A stretch of 64,000 nucleotides of DNA from Nonomuraea sp. SYSU D8015 (GCF_008065375.1 NZ_VJYI01000004.1:248001-312000); one strand, 5' to 3'. Positions 17,674 through 26,078 are shown, counted from the first letter of the stretch. The notes: a model not told the origin generated them from the letters alone. Numbers and translations: made by a program.

Positions 17674-18546
17674 ATGACGGACGTCTACACGCTCGGGGAG
17701 CCGCTCGGCGTCGTCTCAAGTGGCCGGGTACGCCACGAGAGCGACGCCAGGCTGGACGTCTGCGGCCCCGAGTTCACACTGGCCGTGGCGCTGGCCAGGC
17801 TCGGTCACCGGTGCGCGTACCTCGGCAAGGTGGGCGACGACGAACTGGGCGCCAGGGCGCTGACCGTGCTCAAGGGCGAGGGCGTGGACGTGGCGGACAT
17901 GCGGGTGTCCGAGGGGATGAACACGGGGCTGCTGCTCAGGGAGTCCCGTGTGGCCCGCGACCTCAAGGTCACCCACTACCGCGCCGGATCGGCCGGCTCG
18001 CGGCTGTCACCGGGGAACGTGCCGATCGACCGGATCGGCGCGGCGAAGATGCTGCACGTCACCGGCGTCACGGCCGGGCTCGGCAGGGACGCGCTCGACG
18101 CCGTGCGCGCCGCCGTCAGCGCCGCCAAGAACGCCGAGGTGATGATCTCCTTCGCGGTCGAGTACGTTCCCGAGCTCTGGCCGTCGGTACGCGAGGCCGA
18201 GGAGGTGCTCGGCGAGCTGGCCTCCGAATCGCACCTGCTCTTCCTCCGCCAGGACGAGCTCGACCTGGTCAAGCCCGCCCTCACGCCGGAACGCGAGGTC
18301 GTGGTCGACCGCGGCGCGAAGGGCGCGAGCGTGCGCGCCGACCGCATGCGCTACGACGTGCAGGGCTGGCAGGTGCCGATCGTGGACACGGCGGGCGCGG
18401 GGGAGGCGTTCGCGGCCGGCTACATCAGCGCCGCCCTCGACGGCCTCACCCCGCAGGAACGACTGCACCGCGGGGCGCTGCTGAGCGCCGCGGCGGTGAC
18501 CAGCGTCAGCGACTGGCAGGGCCTGCCCACCCGGGCCGAGCTCTAG
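17674..18546 (+). CDS. PfkB-family carbohydrate kinase with altered catalytic motif
   Basis: A 290-residue ribokinase-fold sugar kinase, nearest in style to 2-keto-3-deoxygluconate kinases. Visible features are the substrate-side segment CGPEFTLAVALARLGHRCAYLGKVGDDELG (usually GGxxxNVA), the central HVTGVTAGLG, and the C-terminal signature DTAGAGEAFAAGYI at residues 238-251. In almost all members that signature reads GAGD, where Asp is the catalytic base. Here residue 244 is Glu. The enzyme could be slow, altered in specificity, or inactive. No other sugar-acid catabolic gene is adjacent. Confidence 0.87.
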   Translation: MTDVYTLGEPLGVVSSGRVRHESDARLDVCGPEFTLAVALARLGHRCAYLGKVGDDELGARALTVLKGEGVDVADMRVSEGMNTGLLLRESRVARDLKVTHYRAGSAGSRLSPGNVPIDRIGAAKMLHVTGVTAGLGRDALDAVRAAVSAAKNAEVMISFAVEYVPELWPSVREAEEVLGELASESHLLFLRQDELDLVKPALTPEREVVVDRGAKGASVRADRMRYDVQGWQVPIVDTAGAGEAFAAGYISAALDGLTPQERLHRGALLSAAAVTSVSDWQGLPTRAEL

Positions 18547-18584
18547 CCTCGTTTTCCGCACGTCGCCCACGACTTACCCGTTTT

Positions 18585-18607
18585 CCCCGCCCCCCACTTC
18601 GGCGGGG
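18585..18607 (+). terminator. Hairpin after the PfkB kinase gene
   Basis: A 7-bp GC stem (CCCCGCC/GGCGGGG) with a 9-nt loop, preceded by TTTT on the left and followed by TTCCTTCT on the right. It lies 39 bases beyond the kinase stop. It is a plausible terminator for rightward transcription, possibly for both directions. Confidence 0.55.
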
Positions 18608-18625
18608 GTTCCTTCTGGAGGGGGA

Positions 18626-18784
18626 GCCGCTGAACCGGAGATCGTTGAATGTGGCCGACCCGACTGCCGGGCCCCGGCCGGGCTCGGGCATCTCGTTGAC
18701 CCGGATGCCGAAGCCGGACCTGGCGTCGAAGGCGTCACCGCTCTTCCGCGCCCCGCTGATCGACACGTTCGTGAAGACCGTGTC
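18626..18784 (-). pseudogene. Fragment of a secreted beta-helix polysaccharide hydrolase
   Basis: The minus strand carries 53 residues of protein-like sequence without start or stop of its own: DTVFTNVSISGARKSGDAFD followed by a segment containing GFGIRVNEMPEP and ending ATFNDLRFSG. The strand/Asn pattern recalls the C-terminal coils of right-handed beta-helix hydrolases such as GH87 alpha-1,3-glucanases (from memory, not searched). It sits between the kinase terminator and the Lnt-like gene, in another frame, so it is best read as the remnant of a deleted gene. Confidence 0.5.
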
Positions 18785-18795
18785 CTTGATCGGGT

Positions 18796-20244
18796 TCAGA
18801 GGAGAAGGGCGCTGACCGCCGGCTCGACGTCCGGCCGGGCCGTGACCCGCCGGACGGGCCGCACCGCGATCAGGCCACCGGCCACCAGGGCCAGGCAAAG
18901 CCACGCGAACCAGTCGCCGAACCGGGCGTACACGGTCGCGCCCGGCCCTGCGGGGACGCCGGCGGCGGCCACCACGAACGGCTCCCGGGCCGTCTCCGTG
19001 TCGGTCTCCGCCAGCACCCGCCCCCACGGATCGGAGATCATCGGCGTCCCCCACTGAGCCGCCCAGGCCACCGACACGCCGCTCTCCACGCCGCGCAGCA
19101 GCCCCATCCGGCTGTGCTGCCAGCCGTTGCCGAACTCGTCGGCCGCCGGCACCGCCAGCAGGCTCGCCCCAGCCCGCGCGTAGTCGCGGGCCGGGGACGG
19201 GAAGTTGAGATCCATGCAGTTGGCCAGGCCGATCTGCGGCGTCGCGAAGACCAGCCGGTCGCCGCGATGGAACGGCGCCCCGGGCGCGAAGTGCCATTTC
19301 GCGTAGAGGTCGGGCTCGGACCCGTCGGCCGGGATGTTGACCGAGTAGTTGTACTTGATCTTCGGGGTGGTGTGGACGACGCCGATCACCACGTCCACGC
19401 CCCGCTCACGCGCGGCCTCGCGCAGCGGCGCGATCACGCCGGGCAGACTGGCCTCGTCGGTGCCGAAGGCGCCCTCGGGCAGCACCACCGTTCTGGTCGC
19501 TGCCGGTAGCGTGAAGATCTGCCGCGCGTAGTCGCGGACCAGCGCCTGCCCGCCCGGGCTCGCCGCGTCCGGCGCCCACTGGTAGCGGCCGGCCGACATC
19601 ACCGCCACCCGCTGTTCGGCCGCCCCGCCCGCCGTCCCCAGTCGCCACACCCCGAACCCCAGCGTCAAGGCACACGCGGCCAAGGCCGCCGCCCCGGTAT
19701 GCAGCCGCGCCCGCGTCCCCGGCCCCGGCCACAGCACAGCGCTCAGGGCGGTCGGCACCAGCAGCACCAGGTACTCCACACCCCAGGCGCCCGTCACCGA
19801 CGCGATCTGGGTGACGACCGGCACGTCCGCCACGGACGTCGCGAACGGCCAGATGATGCCCGTCGGATTGGTCAGCACGGTCAGATAGCCGGCCGCCACC
19901 CACACCGCGGGCGGCACGAACGTCGCGAGCAGGAGCGACCCACGCCGGCCCAGCGCCCGGAACAGCAGGACCATCTGGCCGAACACCACGGACGACCCGG
20001 CCAGGATGGCGATCCCGATCGGCAGCGGCACCGACGGCGTGTGCAGGAAGAAGTTCAGCTGATTGGTCAGTCCCAGCAGATAGGCGAGGAACGCGACGGC
20101 GAACGTGGTCCCCGCGCCCGCCCGCGGCGCCAGGAGCAGCACCGGCAGCGGCGCGATCCAGGTCAACGCCGGATTCGGCGCCAATCCCGTGCCGAAGTAG
20201 AACAGGACCCCCGAGGTGACGAGCGCCAGAATCCGTAACGGCAT
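18796..20244 (-). CDS. Apolipoprotein N-acyltransferase-like (Lnt/nitrilase-domain) membrane protein
   Basis: A 482-residue protein combining an N-terminal membrane part (about six helices, residues 1-205), a periplasmic nitrilase-like domain and a final transmembrane helix (WFAWLCLALVAGGLIAV). This is the architecture of Lnt, which N-acylates lipoproteins. The Glu-Lys-Cys triad can be placed: Glu in VVLPEGAFG, Lys in DLYAKWHF and Cys in GLANCMDLNFPSP. It is more divergent than the main actinobacterial Lnt, so a different acyl acceptor is possible. It lies alone behind a strong promoter/operator, flanked by two gene remnants. Confidence 0.82.
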   Translation of the reverse strand: MPLRILALVTSGVLFYFGTGLAPNPALTWIAPLPVLLLAPRAGAGTTFAVAFLAYLLGLTNQLNFFLHTPSVPLPIGIAILAGSSVVFGQMVLLFRALGRRGSLLLATFVPPAVWVAAGYLTVLTNPTGIIWPFATSVADVPVVTQIASVTGAWGVEYLVLLVPTALSAVLWPGPGTRARLHTGAAALAACALTLGFGVWRLGTAGGAAEQRVAVMSAGRYQWAPDAASPGGQALVRDYARQIFTLPAATRTVVLPEGAFGTDEASLPGVIAPLREAARERGVDVVIGVVHTTPKIKYNYSVNIPADGSEPDLYAKWHFAPGAPFHRGDRLVFATPQIGLANCMDLNFPSPARDYARAGASLLAVPAADEFGNGWQHSRMGLLRGVESGVSVAWAAQWGTPMISDPWGRVLAETDTETAREPFVVAAAGVPAGPGATVYARFGDWFAWLCLALVAGGLIAVRPVRRVTARPDVEPAVSALLL

Positions 20245-20265
20245 GAAGAGCCCCCCTTTGGGTAT

Positions 20266-20296
20266 ACACCGTAAACAGTGAGGTATACGGTGTCAA
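20266..20296 (-). promoter_or_regulatory. Promoter with overlapping TetR-type operator for the Lnt-like gene
   Basis: On the minus strand a consensus -35 TTGACA (20291-20296) is separated by exactly 17 bases from a -10 TACGGT (20268-20273). Overlaid on it is a perfect 8-bp inverted repeat ACACCGTA/TACGGTGT with a 12-base spacer (20266-20273 and 20286-20293). That overlap is typical of TetR-family repressor operators. No TetR gene is present within the flanking genes. Confidence 0.65.
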
Positions 20297-20317
20297 CAAA
20301 GGAGTCCCTCCATGTGA

Positions 20318-20570
20318 TCACCGGGTGGCGCCGCTCGGGTCGCGCAGCCACGCGTCCGGCTCCCGCCGCAGCACCTTCTCGGGCCGCGGCCGCCCGAGCG
20401 CTGTCACCGGCGGCACCCGCGCCACGACGGGCGCCGGTCGCAGGTGGATCCGCAGGTTGAACGAGTCCTTGAGCACCACGGGCTCCCGCACCCGCACGCC
20501 GTGCTCCTCGGCGACGGAGACGACGGCGGCCACGGCCGCGCCGGTGGAGACCAGGCCCTGGCCCGCAGAG
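20318..20570 (-). pseudogene. 5'-fragment of an aminoglycoside-phosphotransferase-family gene
   Basis: Directly downstream of the LacI gene, the minus strand encodes a segment with clear APH-family N-terminal character: GAAVAAVVSVAEEHGVRVRE, then PVVLKDSFNLRIHLRPAPVV and ARVPPVTALGRPRP. It then ends after about 70-80 residues, where a complete protein would continue for over 200 more with the Brenner/HGD motif. The catalytic domain is missing, so this is a truncated remnant. Any small product would be inactive as a kinase. Confidence 0.6.
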
Positions 20571-21566
20571 TCAGGCGGACTCGCGGATCACCAGCTCCGT
20601 CGGCAGGATCATCGGGTCGGCCGGCTCGCCCTCGAACAATCCCAGCAGCAGCCGGACCATGGCGGCGGCCTGCTCGATCACCGGGTGCCGGAGCGTCGTG
20701 AGCGGCGGCTCGGTGTATTTGGCGGCCTCGATGTCATCGAAGCCCACCACGGCCACGTCGTCGGGCACGCGACGGCCGGCTTGCCGCAGGGACTGCAGGG
20801 CGCCGATGGCCATCAGGTCGTTGGCGACGAAGACGGCGTCCAGCGACGGGTCGTCCCCGAGCAACTGACGCATCGCGACCGCGCCAGACTCGCGGGTGAA
20901 GTCACCGACCGCGACGATCGAGCGCAGGTCGGAGTCGCGCAGCACGTTGCGGTAGCCGGTCAGGCGGTCCTGGCCGGCGATCATGTCCTGAGGGCCGGCG
21001 ATCGTGGCGATCCGGCGCCGCCCCGACTCCACCAGGTGCTTGACCCCGGCTTCGGCGCCGCCCACGTTGTCGTTGTCGACGTACGGGATGTCCACCGGAA
21101 CGGCCGGCCGCCCGTACGAGACCACGGGGACGCGCAGGCGGGACAGCGCGGCCGGCAGCGGGTCGGCGCCGTGCATGGAGATCAGCATGACCCCGTCCAC
21201 GTGCCCGCCCGCGATGTAGCGCTCCACCCGGGCGTGGCTCTTGGCGTTGGACGCCATCATCAGCACGACCTGCTTGTTGGCCTCCTCGAGCTCCATAGAC
21301 GCCGACCTGATCGCCATGGCGAACCACGGGTCGTCGGAGAAGACCCGCGTGCCGGGCTCGCTGATCACCAGCGCGATCGAGTCGGTGCGCTGGGTGACCA
21401 GGCTGCGTGCGGCCGAGTTGGGGACGTAGCCCAGCTCGTCGATGGCGCGCAGCACGGCGTCGCGGATGTGGGGCGCCACCGTGGTCTGCCCGTTGACGAC
21501 GCGCGAGGCGGTGGCGCGCGAGACCCCCGCCCGGGCGGCGACCGCCTCCAGGGTGGGGCGTCTCAT
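20571..21566 (-). CDS. LacI-family transcriptional regulator of the beta-glucoside operon
   Basis: A 331-residue LacI/GalR repressor. The N-terminal HTH and hinge are complete (PTLEAVAARAGVSRATASRVVNG). The rest is the periplasmic-binding-protein-like sensor core (VISEPGTRVFSDDPWFAMAIRSASMELEEANKQVVLMM, VVGFDDIEAAKYTEPPLTTLRHP). It follows the GH1 gene by 32 bp on the same strand and is therefore the last gene of the operon it probably controls. The operator is the perfect palindrome at 26029-26046. The inducer is likely a beta-glucoside such as cellobiose, inferred from the neighbours. Confidence 0.93.
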   Translation of the reverse strand: MRRPTLEAVAARAGVSRATASRVVNGQTTVAPHIRDAVLRAIDELGYVPNSAARSLVTQRTDSIALVISEPGTRVFSDDPWFAMAIRSASMELEEANKQVVLMMASNAKSHARVERYIAGGHVDGVMLISMHGADPLPAALSRLRVPVVSYGRPAVPVDIPYVDNDNVGGAEAGVKHLVESGRRRIATIAGPQDMIAGQDRLTGYRNVLRDSDLRSIVAVGDFTRESGAVAMRQLLGDDPSLDAVFVANDLMAIGALQSLRQAGRRVPDDVAVVGFDDIEAAKYTEPPLTTLRHPVIEQAAAMVRLLLGLFEGEPADPMILPTELVIRESA

Positions 21567-21598
21567 GAGGGCACCAAGTGGGAGCGCACGTAAGAAAT

Positions 21599-22960
21599 CT
21601 ACAGGCCGTTCCTGGCGATGACGTCGCGGTACCAGAGCGCGCTGTCCTTGAGGACCCGGGTCTGCGTCGCGTAGTCGACGTGGACGATGCCGAACCGCCG
21701 CCGGTAGCCCTCAGCCCACTCGAAGTTGTCCAGCAGCGACCAGACCAGGTATCCGCGCAGGTTCGCGCCCGCCTCGATGGCCCGCCACACCTCGCGCAGG
21801 TGCCCGTCCAGGTACGACACGCGGTCGGCGTCGTGCACCCGGCCGTTCTCGACGACGTCGTCGAAGGCCGCGCCGTTCTCCGTCACCATGAGCCCGACCT
21901 GCGGATAGTCGCGCGAGAGCCGCACCAGCAGGCGGGACAGGCCGTCCGGCACGATCGGCCAGCCCATCGCGGTCGTGGGCGCGTCCGCCGTGGCGAACCG
22001 CACGTCCTCCGAGCCCGGCCAGGCGGCGTCGGCGGGCAGGCCGGGGCCGGACTCGACCACGCACGGGTTGTAGTAGTTGACGCCGATCAGGTCGATCGGG
22101 GCGTTGATCAACGCCAGGTCGCCGTCCCGGATGTGGTCCGTCCCGCCGTTGCGCTCGGCCGCCGCCAGGACCTCCGGCGGGTACGTGCCGTACACGGCCG
22201 GATCCAGGAACTGCCTGGTCAGCAGCGTATGAATGCGGTGCGCGGCGGCCGCGTCGGCCGCGCCGGCCACCGCCGAGGGGTCGTTGACCTGGGCGGGCGT
22301 GAGCACCGGCGAGGAGTTGACCACGAGCATGACGGTGCCCGGGCGCAGCCGCCGCGCCGCCAGCCCATGGCCGAGCAGCAGGTGGTGGGCCGCGCGCAGG
22401 GCGTCGGCCGGGTCGCGGCGGCCCGGCGCGTGCACGCCGTTGCCGTAGCCGAGGAACGCCGCCACCCACGGCTCGTTCAGCGTGGCCCAGTTGCGGACGC
22501 GGTCGCCGAGCCGGTCGTGCACGGCCTGCGCGTATTCGGCGAACCGGTAGGCCGTGTCCCGGTTCGTCCAGCCGCCGCGGTCTTCGAGAGCCTGGGGGAG
22601 ATCCCAGTGATAGAGGGTGGCGTAAGGCGTGATGCCGGCGGACAGCAGCTCGTCCACCAGCCGGTCGTAGAACGCGACCCCGCGCGGGTTGACCGCCCCC
22701 GCGCCGTCGGGCTGGATGCGCGGCCATGCGATCGAGAACCGGTAGGCGGCCAGCCGCAGCTCGCGCATCAGCCGGATGTCGTCCTGGTAGCGGTGGTAGT
22801 GGTCGCAGGCCACGTCTCCGGTGTCGCCGTTCGCCACGTTCCCGGGGGTGTGGGAGAAGGTGTCCCAGATCGACTGGCCCCGCCCGTCCTCCTTGACCGC
22901 CCCCTCGATCTGGTAGGAGGCCGTGGCGGCGCCCCAGACGAAGTCCTCGGGAAAAATCAT
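21599..22960 (-). CDS. GH1 beta-glucosidase
   Basis: A 453-residue family 1 glycoside hydrolase that cleaves terminal beta-linked glucose from cellobiose or related oligosaccharides. The N-terminal signature FVWGAATASYQIEGA is complete. The acid/base glutamate is E163 in TLNEPW and the nucleophile is E361 in VTENGAAF. There is no signal peptide, so it acts in the cytoplasm on imported sugar. It overlaps the upstream permease gene by 4 bp (ATGA), showing translational coupling within the importer operon. Confidence 0.95.
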   Translation of the reverse strand: MIFPEDFVWGAATASYQIEGAVKEDGRGQSIWDTFSHTPGNVANGDTGDVACDHYHRYQDDIRLMRELRLAAYRFSIAWPRIQPDGAGAVNPRGVAFYDRLVDELLSAGITPYATLYHWDLPQALEDRGGWTNRDTAYRFAEYAQAVHDRLGDRVRNWATLNEPWVAAFLGYGNGVHAPGRRDPADALRAAHHLLLGHGLAARRLRPGTVMLVVNSSPVLTPAQVNDPSAVAGAADAAAAHRIHTLLTRQFLDPAVYGTYPPEVLAAAERNGGTDHIRDGDLALINAPIDLIGVNYYNPCVVESGPGLPADAAWPGSEDVRFATADAPTTAMGWPIVPDGLSRLLVRLSRDYPQVGLMVTENGAAFDDVVENGRVHDADRVSYLDGHLREVWRAIEAGANLRGYLVWSLLDNFEWAEGYRRRFGIVHVDYATQTRVLKDSALWYRDVIARNGL

Positions 22961-23760
22961 CCCTTAACAGCTCCTTGCATGATTCCACCAATGATCTGCT
23001 TGCCGAACAACGCGAAGACGGCCACCAGCGGCAGGGTGCCGATCGCGGTGCCGGCCAGGCCCAGCACGTAGTCGTTGACGTACCCGCTGGCCAGCGTCGA
23101 GAGGGCCACCTGGACGGTCGGGTTGTCCGGGTTGAGCACGACCAGCGGCCAGAAGTAGTCGTTCCATGCCGACATGAACGTCAGCATGCCGAGCACGGCC
23201 GCCGCCGGTCGGGCGACGGGCAGCACGACGCGCCAGAACAGCCCCCACGTCGTGCAGCCGTCCACCCGCCCCGCCTCCAGCAGCTCGGTGGGCAGGGCGC
23301 GCGACAGGTACTGCGTCATGAAGAACACGCCGAACGCGTTGACCAGCGCGGGCACGATGAGCGCGTACGTGGTGCCGGTCCACTCCAGCTTCACCATGAG
23401 CATGTAGAGCGGGATGATGCCGAGCTGCGCGGGCACCATCATGGTCGCCACCGTGATCACGAGCATGATGTTCTTGCCCCGGAACCTCAGCTTGGCGAAG
23501 GCGAAGCCGGCCAGCGTCGAGAAGAACATCACCGCGATCGAGATCGACCCCGCCACGAGGACCGAGTTGGCCAGCGCCAGTCCGAACGGGACCGTGTCGA
23601 AGACGCGGGCGACGTTGGCGAAGAAGTTCCCGCCGGGGATCAGCGGTGGCGGCACCTGGGCCAGCGCCGAGTTGTGCCGGGAGGCCACGACGACGCTGTA
23701 GTAGAGCGGGAACGCCGAGAAGAACGCCACCGCGATGAGGGTCAGATAACGCAGCCTCAC
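22957..23760 (-). CDS. Sugar ABC transporter permease, MalG type
   Basis: A 267-residue inner-membrane permease with about six helices. The cytoplasmic EAA loop (ELLEAGRVDGCTTWGLFWRVVLP) contacts the ATPase. The GTG start overlaps the stop of the MalF-type gene as GTGA, the usual coupling in such operons. The domain begins at VRLRYLTLIAVAFFSAFPLYYSVVVAS. No ATPase gene is in the operon, so a shared MsiK-type ATPase encoded elsewhere is expected, as is usual in actinomycetes. Confidence 0.92.
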   Translation of the reverse strand: MRLRYLTLIAVAFFSAFPLYYSVVVASRHNSALAQVPPPLIPGGNFFANVARVFDTVPFGLALANSVLVAGSISIAVMFFSTLAGFAFAKLRFRGKNIMLVITVATMMVPAQLGIIPLYMLMVKLEWTGTTYALIVPALVNAFGVFFMTQYLSRALPTELLEAGRVDGCTTWGLFWRVVLPVARPAAAVLGMLTFMSAWNDYFWPLVVLNPDNPTVQVALSTLASGYVNDYVLGLAGTAIGTLPLVAVFALFGKQIIGGIMQGAVKG

Positions 23761-24713
23761 ACCAGCCCGCCCTTCATCCTGCGGGTGATCAGGAAGTTGA
23801 TCCCGGCGACGAGCACCACGGCCAGGAACATCAGCCAGGACGCCGCCGAGGCGTAGCCGAAGTCGAACTTGCCGAAGCCCTGCTCGTAGACGAACAGCGC
23901 CAGGGTCTGGTACTGCCGGTCGGGGCCGCCGGTGGAGCCCGCGGCGCCGCCGCTCATGCTCGCCCCGAACAGCAGCGGCTCGGCGATGATCTGCATGGCG
24001 CCGATCGTGGAGACGATGACCACGAAGACGATCGTCGGCCGGATCATCGGGATCGTGATGCTGCGCAGCTGCTTGAAGGTGCTCGCGCCGTCGAGCGTGG
24101 CGGCCTCGTAGAGATCGCGCGGGACGGCCTGCATGGCGGCCAGGAAGATCAGCGCGTTGTAGCCGGTCCACCGCCACATGATCATGACGGACAAGGCGAT
24201 GTGCGAGGTGGCGGTGCCCGCCGCCCAGTCGATCTGCCCGGCGCCGAACCACGACAGGACCCAGTTGATCAGGCCGAAGTCCCGGCCGAAGAGCTGACTG
24301 AAGATCACCACGACCGCCACGACGCTCGTGACGTTCGGCACCAGCAGCGCCACGCGGAACAGAGTCTGGAACCGCAGCCGCCCGTTGAGCAGATGCGCCA
24401 GCCAGATCGCCAGCACCAACTGCGGCGCGGTCGAGAGCACGCCGATGGACAGTGTGTTGAAGGTGGCGTTCCAGAAGTATCCGTCGGCCAGCAGCGTCGA
24501 GAAGTTGTCCAGCCCGATGAACTCGTGCGTGTCCGACAGCAGCGTCCACTCGTGCAGGCTCACCCAGGCCGTGTAGATCAGCGGGAACAGCCCGAAGGCG
24601 CAGAAGAGCAGGAAGAACGGCGCCACGTAGGCGTACGGCGACACCCTCAGGTCGAGGGTGTGCCGCACGCTGCGCCTGCGCCGCCGCGAGATCGCGAGGG
24701 GAAGAGCGCTCAT
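23757..24713 (-). CDS. Sugar ABC transporter permease, MalF type
   Basis: A 318-residue inner-membrane permease. After a basic N-terminus (MSALPLAISRRRRRSVRHTLDLRVSPYAYVAPFFLLF) come about six helices and the EAA loop (DLYEAATLDGASTFKQLRSITIPMI). The start ATG overlaps the stop of the solute-binding protein gene by 4 bp. A glycine-rich loop (SMSGGAAGSTGG) lies in an external segment late in the protein. It forms the heterodimeric channel with the MalG-type protein. Confidence 0.93.
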   Translation of the reverse strand: MSALPLAISRRRRRSVRHTLDLRVSPYAYVAPFFLLFCAFGLFPLIYTAWVSLHEWTLLSDTHEFIGLDNFSTLLADGYFWNATFNTLSIGVLSTAPQLVLAIWLAHLLNGRLRFQTLFRVALLVPNVTSVVAVVVIFSQLFGRDFGLINWVLSWFGAGQIDWAAGTATSHIALSVMIMWRWTGYNALIFLAAMQAVPRDLYEAATLDGASTFKQLRSITIPMIRPTIVFVVIVSTIGAMQIIAEPLLFGASMSGGAAGSTGGPDRQYQTLALFVYEQGFGKFDFGYASAASWLMFLAVVLVAGINFLITRRMKGGLV

Positions 24714-25993
24714 TTGATCTTCTTGACGTCCTCGAGCACCTGCGCCCACGCCTCGTCCGGCGTCTGCTTGCCCTGCTCGACGCGGCCGAGGCCGTTTCCG
24801 ATGGCCACGCGGACGTCGCCCTCCTTGGGGCCGAGGTGCTGCGGCTTGAGCGCCTTGGCGGCCTCGGAGTAGATCTTGCCGATGGGGGCGTCACCGAAGA
24901 ACGGCTTGGTGAAGTTCTGGATCGACGGGTCGTCGTACAGCGCCGGGATCGACGGGAAGGTGCCCTCCTCCTTGAACACCTTGGCCTGGTTCTCCTTCGA
25001 GGTCAGGAAGTCGATCAGCTCGGCCGCCTCCTTCGGGTGCTTGCTCTGCTTCGGCACCATCAGGTGCGAGCCGCCGCTGTTGCCGGAGCCGCCGGGGACC
25101 TTCGCGATGTCCCACTTGCCGGAGGCGTCCTTGGCCTGCTCCTGGATGAAGCCGGTCATCCAGGCCGGGCAGATGATCGTGGCGAACGAGCCCTTGGCGA
25201 AGCCGGTGTTCCACGGCGGCGAGAAGGCCGCCAGCTTGGCGGTCAGGCCCTCCTGGGTGAGCTGGTTGGACAGGTCCCAGGCCTTCTTCACGGCGGGGTT
25301 GGAGCCGACGATGATGTTGTCCTGGGCGTCGTACAGGCCGACGGGCGCCTGGTTGACCATGGCGCGGAAGATCTCGCCCGGGGAGTCCACGAACTTGGCG
25401 CCGGCCACGTTCGCCGCCGCGAACTTCTTGCCGGTCTCGATGTACTGCTCCCACGTCGGCCAGAGCGCCGCCACCTCGTCCCGGTCGGTCGGCAGCCCGG
25501 CCTTCTCGAACAGGTCCTTGCGGTAGCACATGGCCAGCCCGCCGACGTCGGTGCCGAGGCCGAGCACCTGGGCCCCGTCCTTGCTGAGGCCCTGCTGCCA
25601 CTTCCAGTCGAGGTAGTCGGCCTGACGCTTGTCGAGCCCGTACTGCTTGAGGTCGACGAACTTGCCGGGCTGCGCCGTGAACGTGCTGATGTAGCCGACC
25701 TCGACCGCCTCGACGTCCCCCGCGCCCGCGTTCGTGGCCAGCCGCTTGACCAGGTTGCTGTGGTGGTCGTTGAACTGCGTGACGTTCTCGACGATCTCGA
25801 TGTTCGGGTGGGTCTTCTTGTACTCCTCGTAGAGCGGCTTGAAGCCGAAGTCGCCGAAGAGGCCGATGGTCAGCTTGATCTTCTCTCCCGGCTTGGTGCT
25901 CGCCGGGGCGGCCGTGTTCCCTCCGCCTCCGCACGCGGCCGTGAGCAGGGCGGCGGCGAGCAGGGGCACGGCGAGCCGGATCCGAGGGGTCAT
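24710..25993 (-). CDS. Sugar ABC transporter solute-binding lipoprotein
   Basis: A 427-residue family 1 extracellular solute-binding protein. The signal peptide ends in lipobox TAAC with Cys21 as anchor, followed by a Gly-rich linker (GGGGNTAAPASTKPG). The mature domain has the usual pattern (LTIGLFGDFGFKPLYEEYKKTHPNIEIVE; GGLAMCYRKDLFEKAGLP; GGSHLMVPKQSKHPKEAAELIDFL). An AGGAGG ribosome binding site lies eight bases before this ATG, which is why the longer frame upstream is rejected. It is the first gene of the beta-glucoside operon and presumably binds cellobiose or a similar sugar. Confidence 0.94.
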   Translation of the reverse strand: MTPRIRLAVPLLAAALLTAACGGGGNTAAPASTKPGEKIKLTIGLFGDFGFKPLYEEYKKTHPNIEIVENVTQFNDHHSNLVKRLATNAGAGDVEAVEVGYISTFTAQPGKFVDLKQYGLDKRQADYLDWKWQQGLSKDGAQVLGLGTDVGGLAMCYRKDLFEKAGLPTDRDEVAALWPTWEQYIETGKKFAAANVAGAKFVDSPGEIFRAMVNQAPVGLYDAQDNIIVGSNPAVKKAWDLSNQLTQEGLTAKLAAFSPPWNTGFAKGSFATIICPAWMTGFIQEQAKDASGKWDIAKVPGGSGNSGGSHLMVPKQSKHPKEAAELIDFLTSKENQAKVFKEEGTFPSIPALYDDPSIQNFTKPFFGDAPIGKIYSEAAKALKPQHLGPKEGDVRVAIGNGLGRVEQGKQTPDEAWAQVLEDVKKIK

Positions 25994-26028
25994 GGAGCCC
26001 TCCTGTGTTTTCACTTCGGGGGATTGGA

Positions 26029-26046
26029 TGAGAGAGCGCTCTCTCA
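26029..26046 (-). promoter_or_regulatory. LacI-type operator, perfect 18-bp palindrome
   Basis: The perfect palindrome TGAGAGAGCGCTCTCTCA has the central GAGCGCTC core shared by actinobacterial LacI operators such as those of CebR. It lies directly downstream of the -10 region, where a bound repressor would block initiation. A related sequence, TGAGAGAGCGCGTTCA, lies at 26106-26121 on the other side of the promoter and may be a weaker second site. Confidence 0.8.
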
Positions 26047-26048
26047 AG

Positions 26049-26078
26049 AGATTCGCGGGGCTTATGCGGCTCTGTCAA
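26049..26078 (-). promoter_or_regulatory. Promoter of the beta-glucoside operon
   Basis: On the minus strand a consensus -35 TTGACA (26073-26078) is followed after 18 bases by GAATCT (26049-26054), an acceptable -10. Transcription would start inside or next to the LacI operator. The leader before the ATG is about 45 bases. Confidence 0.6.

Noticed and set aside
21579..21587. TGGGAGCGC half-site between the GH1 and LacI genes
   Set aside because: It resembles a CebR half-operator but lacks the second half, and it lies inside the operon where no promoter is evident.
22957..24894. A 645-codon open frame spanning two permease genes
   Set aside because: Only the last 267 residues are protein-like (MalG permease). 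The rest is the wrong frame of the MalF gene, and the GTGA overlap gives the true start.
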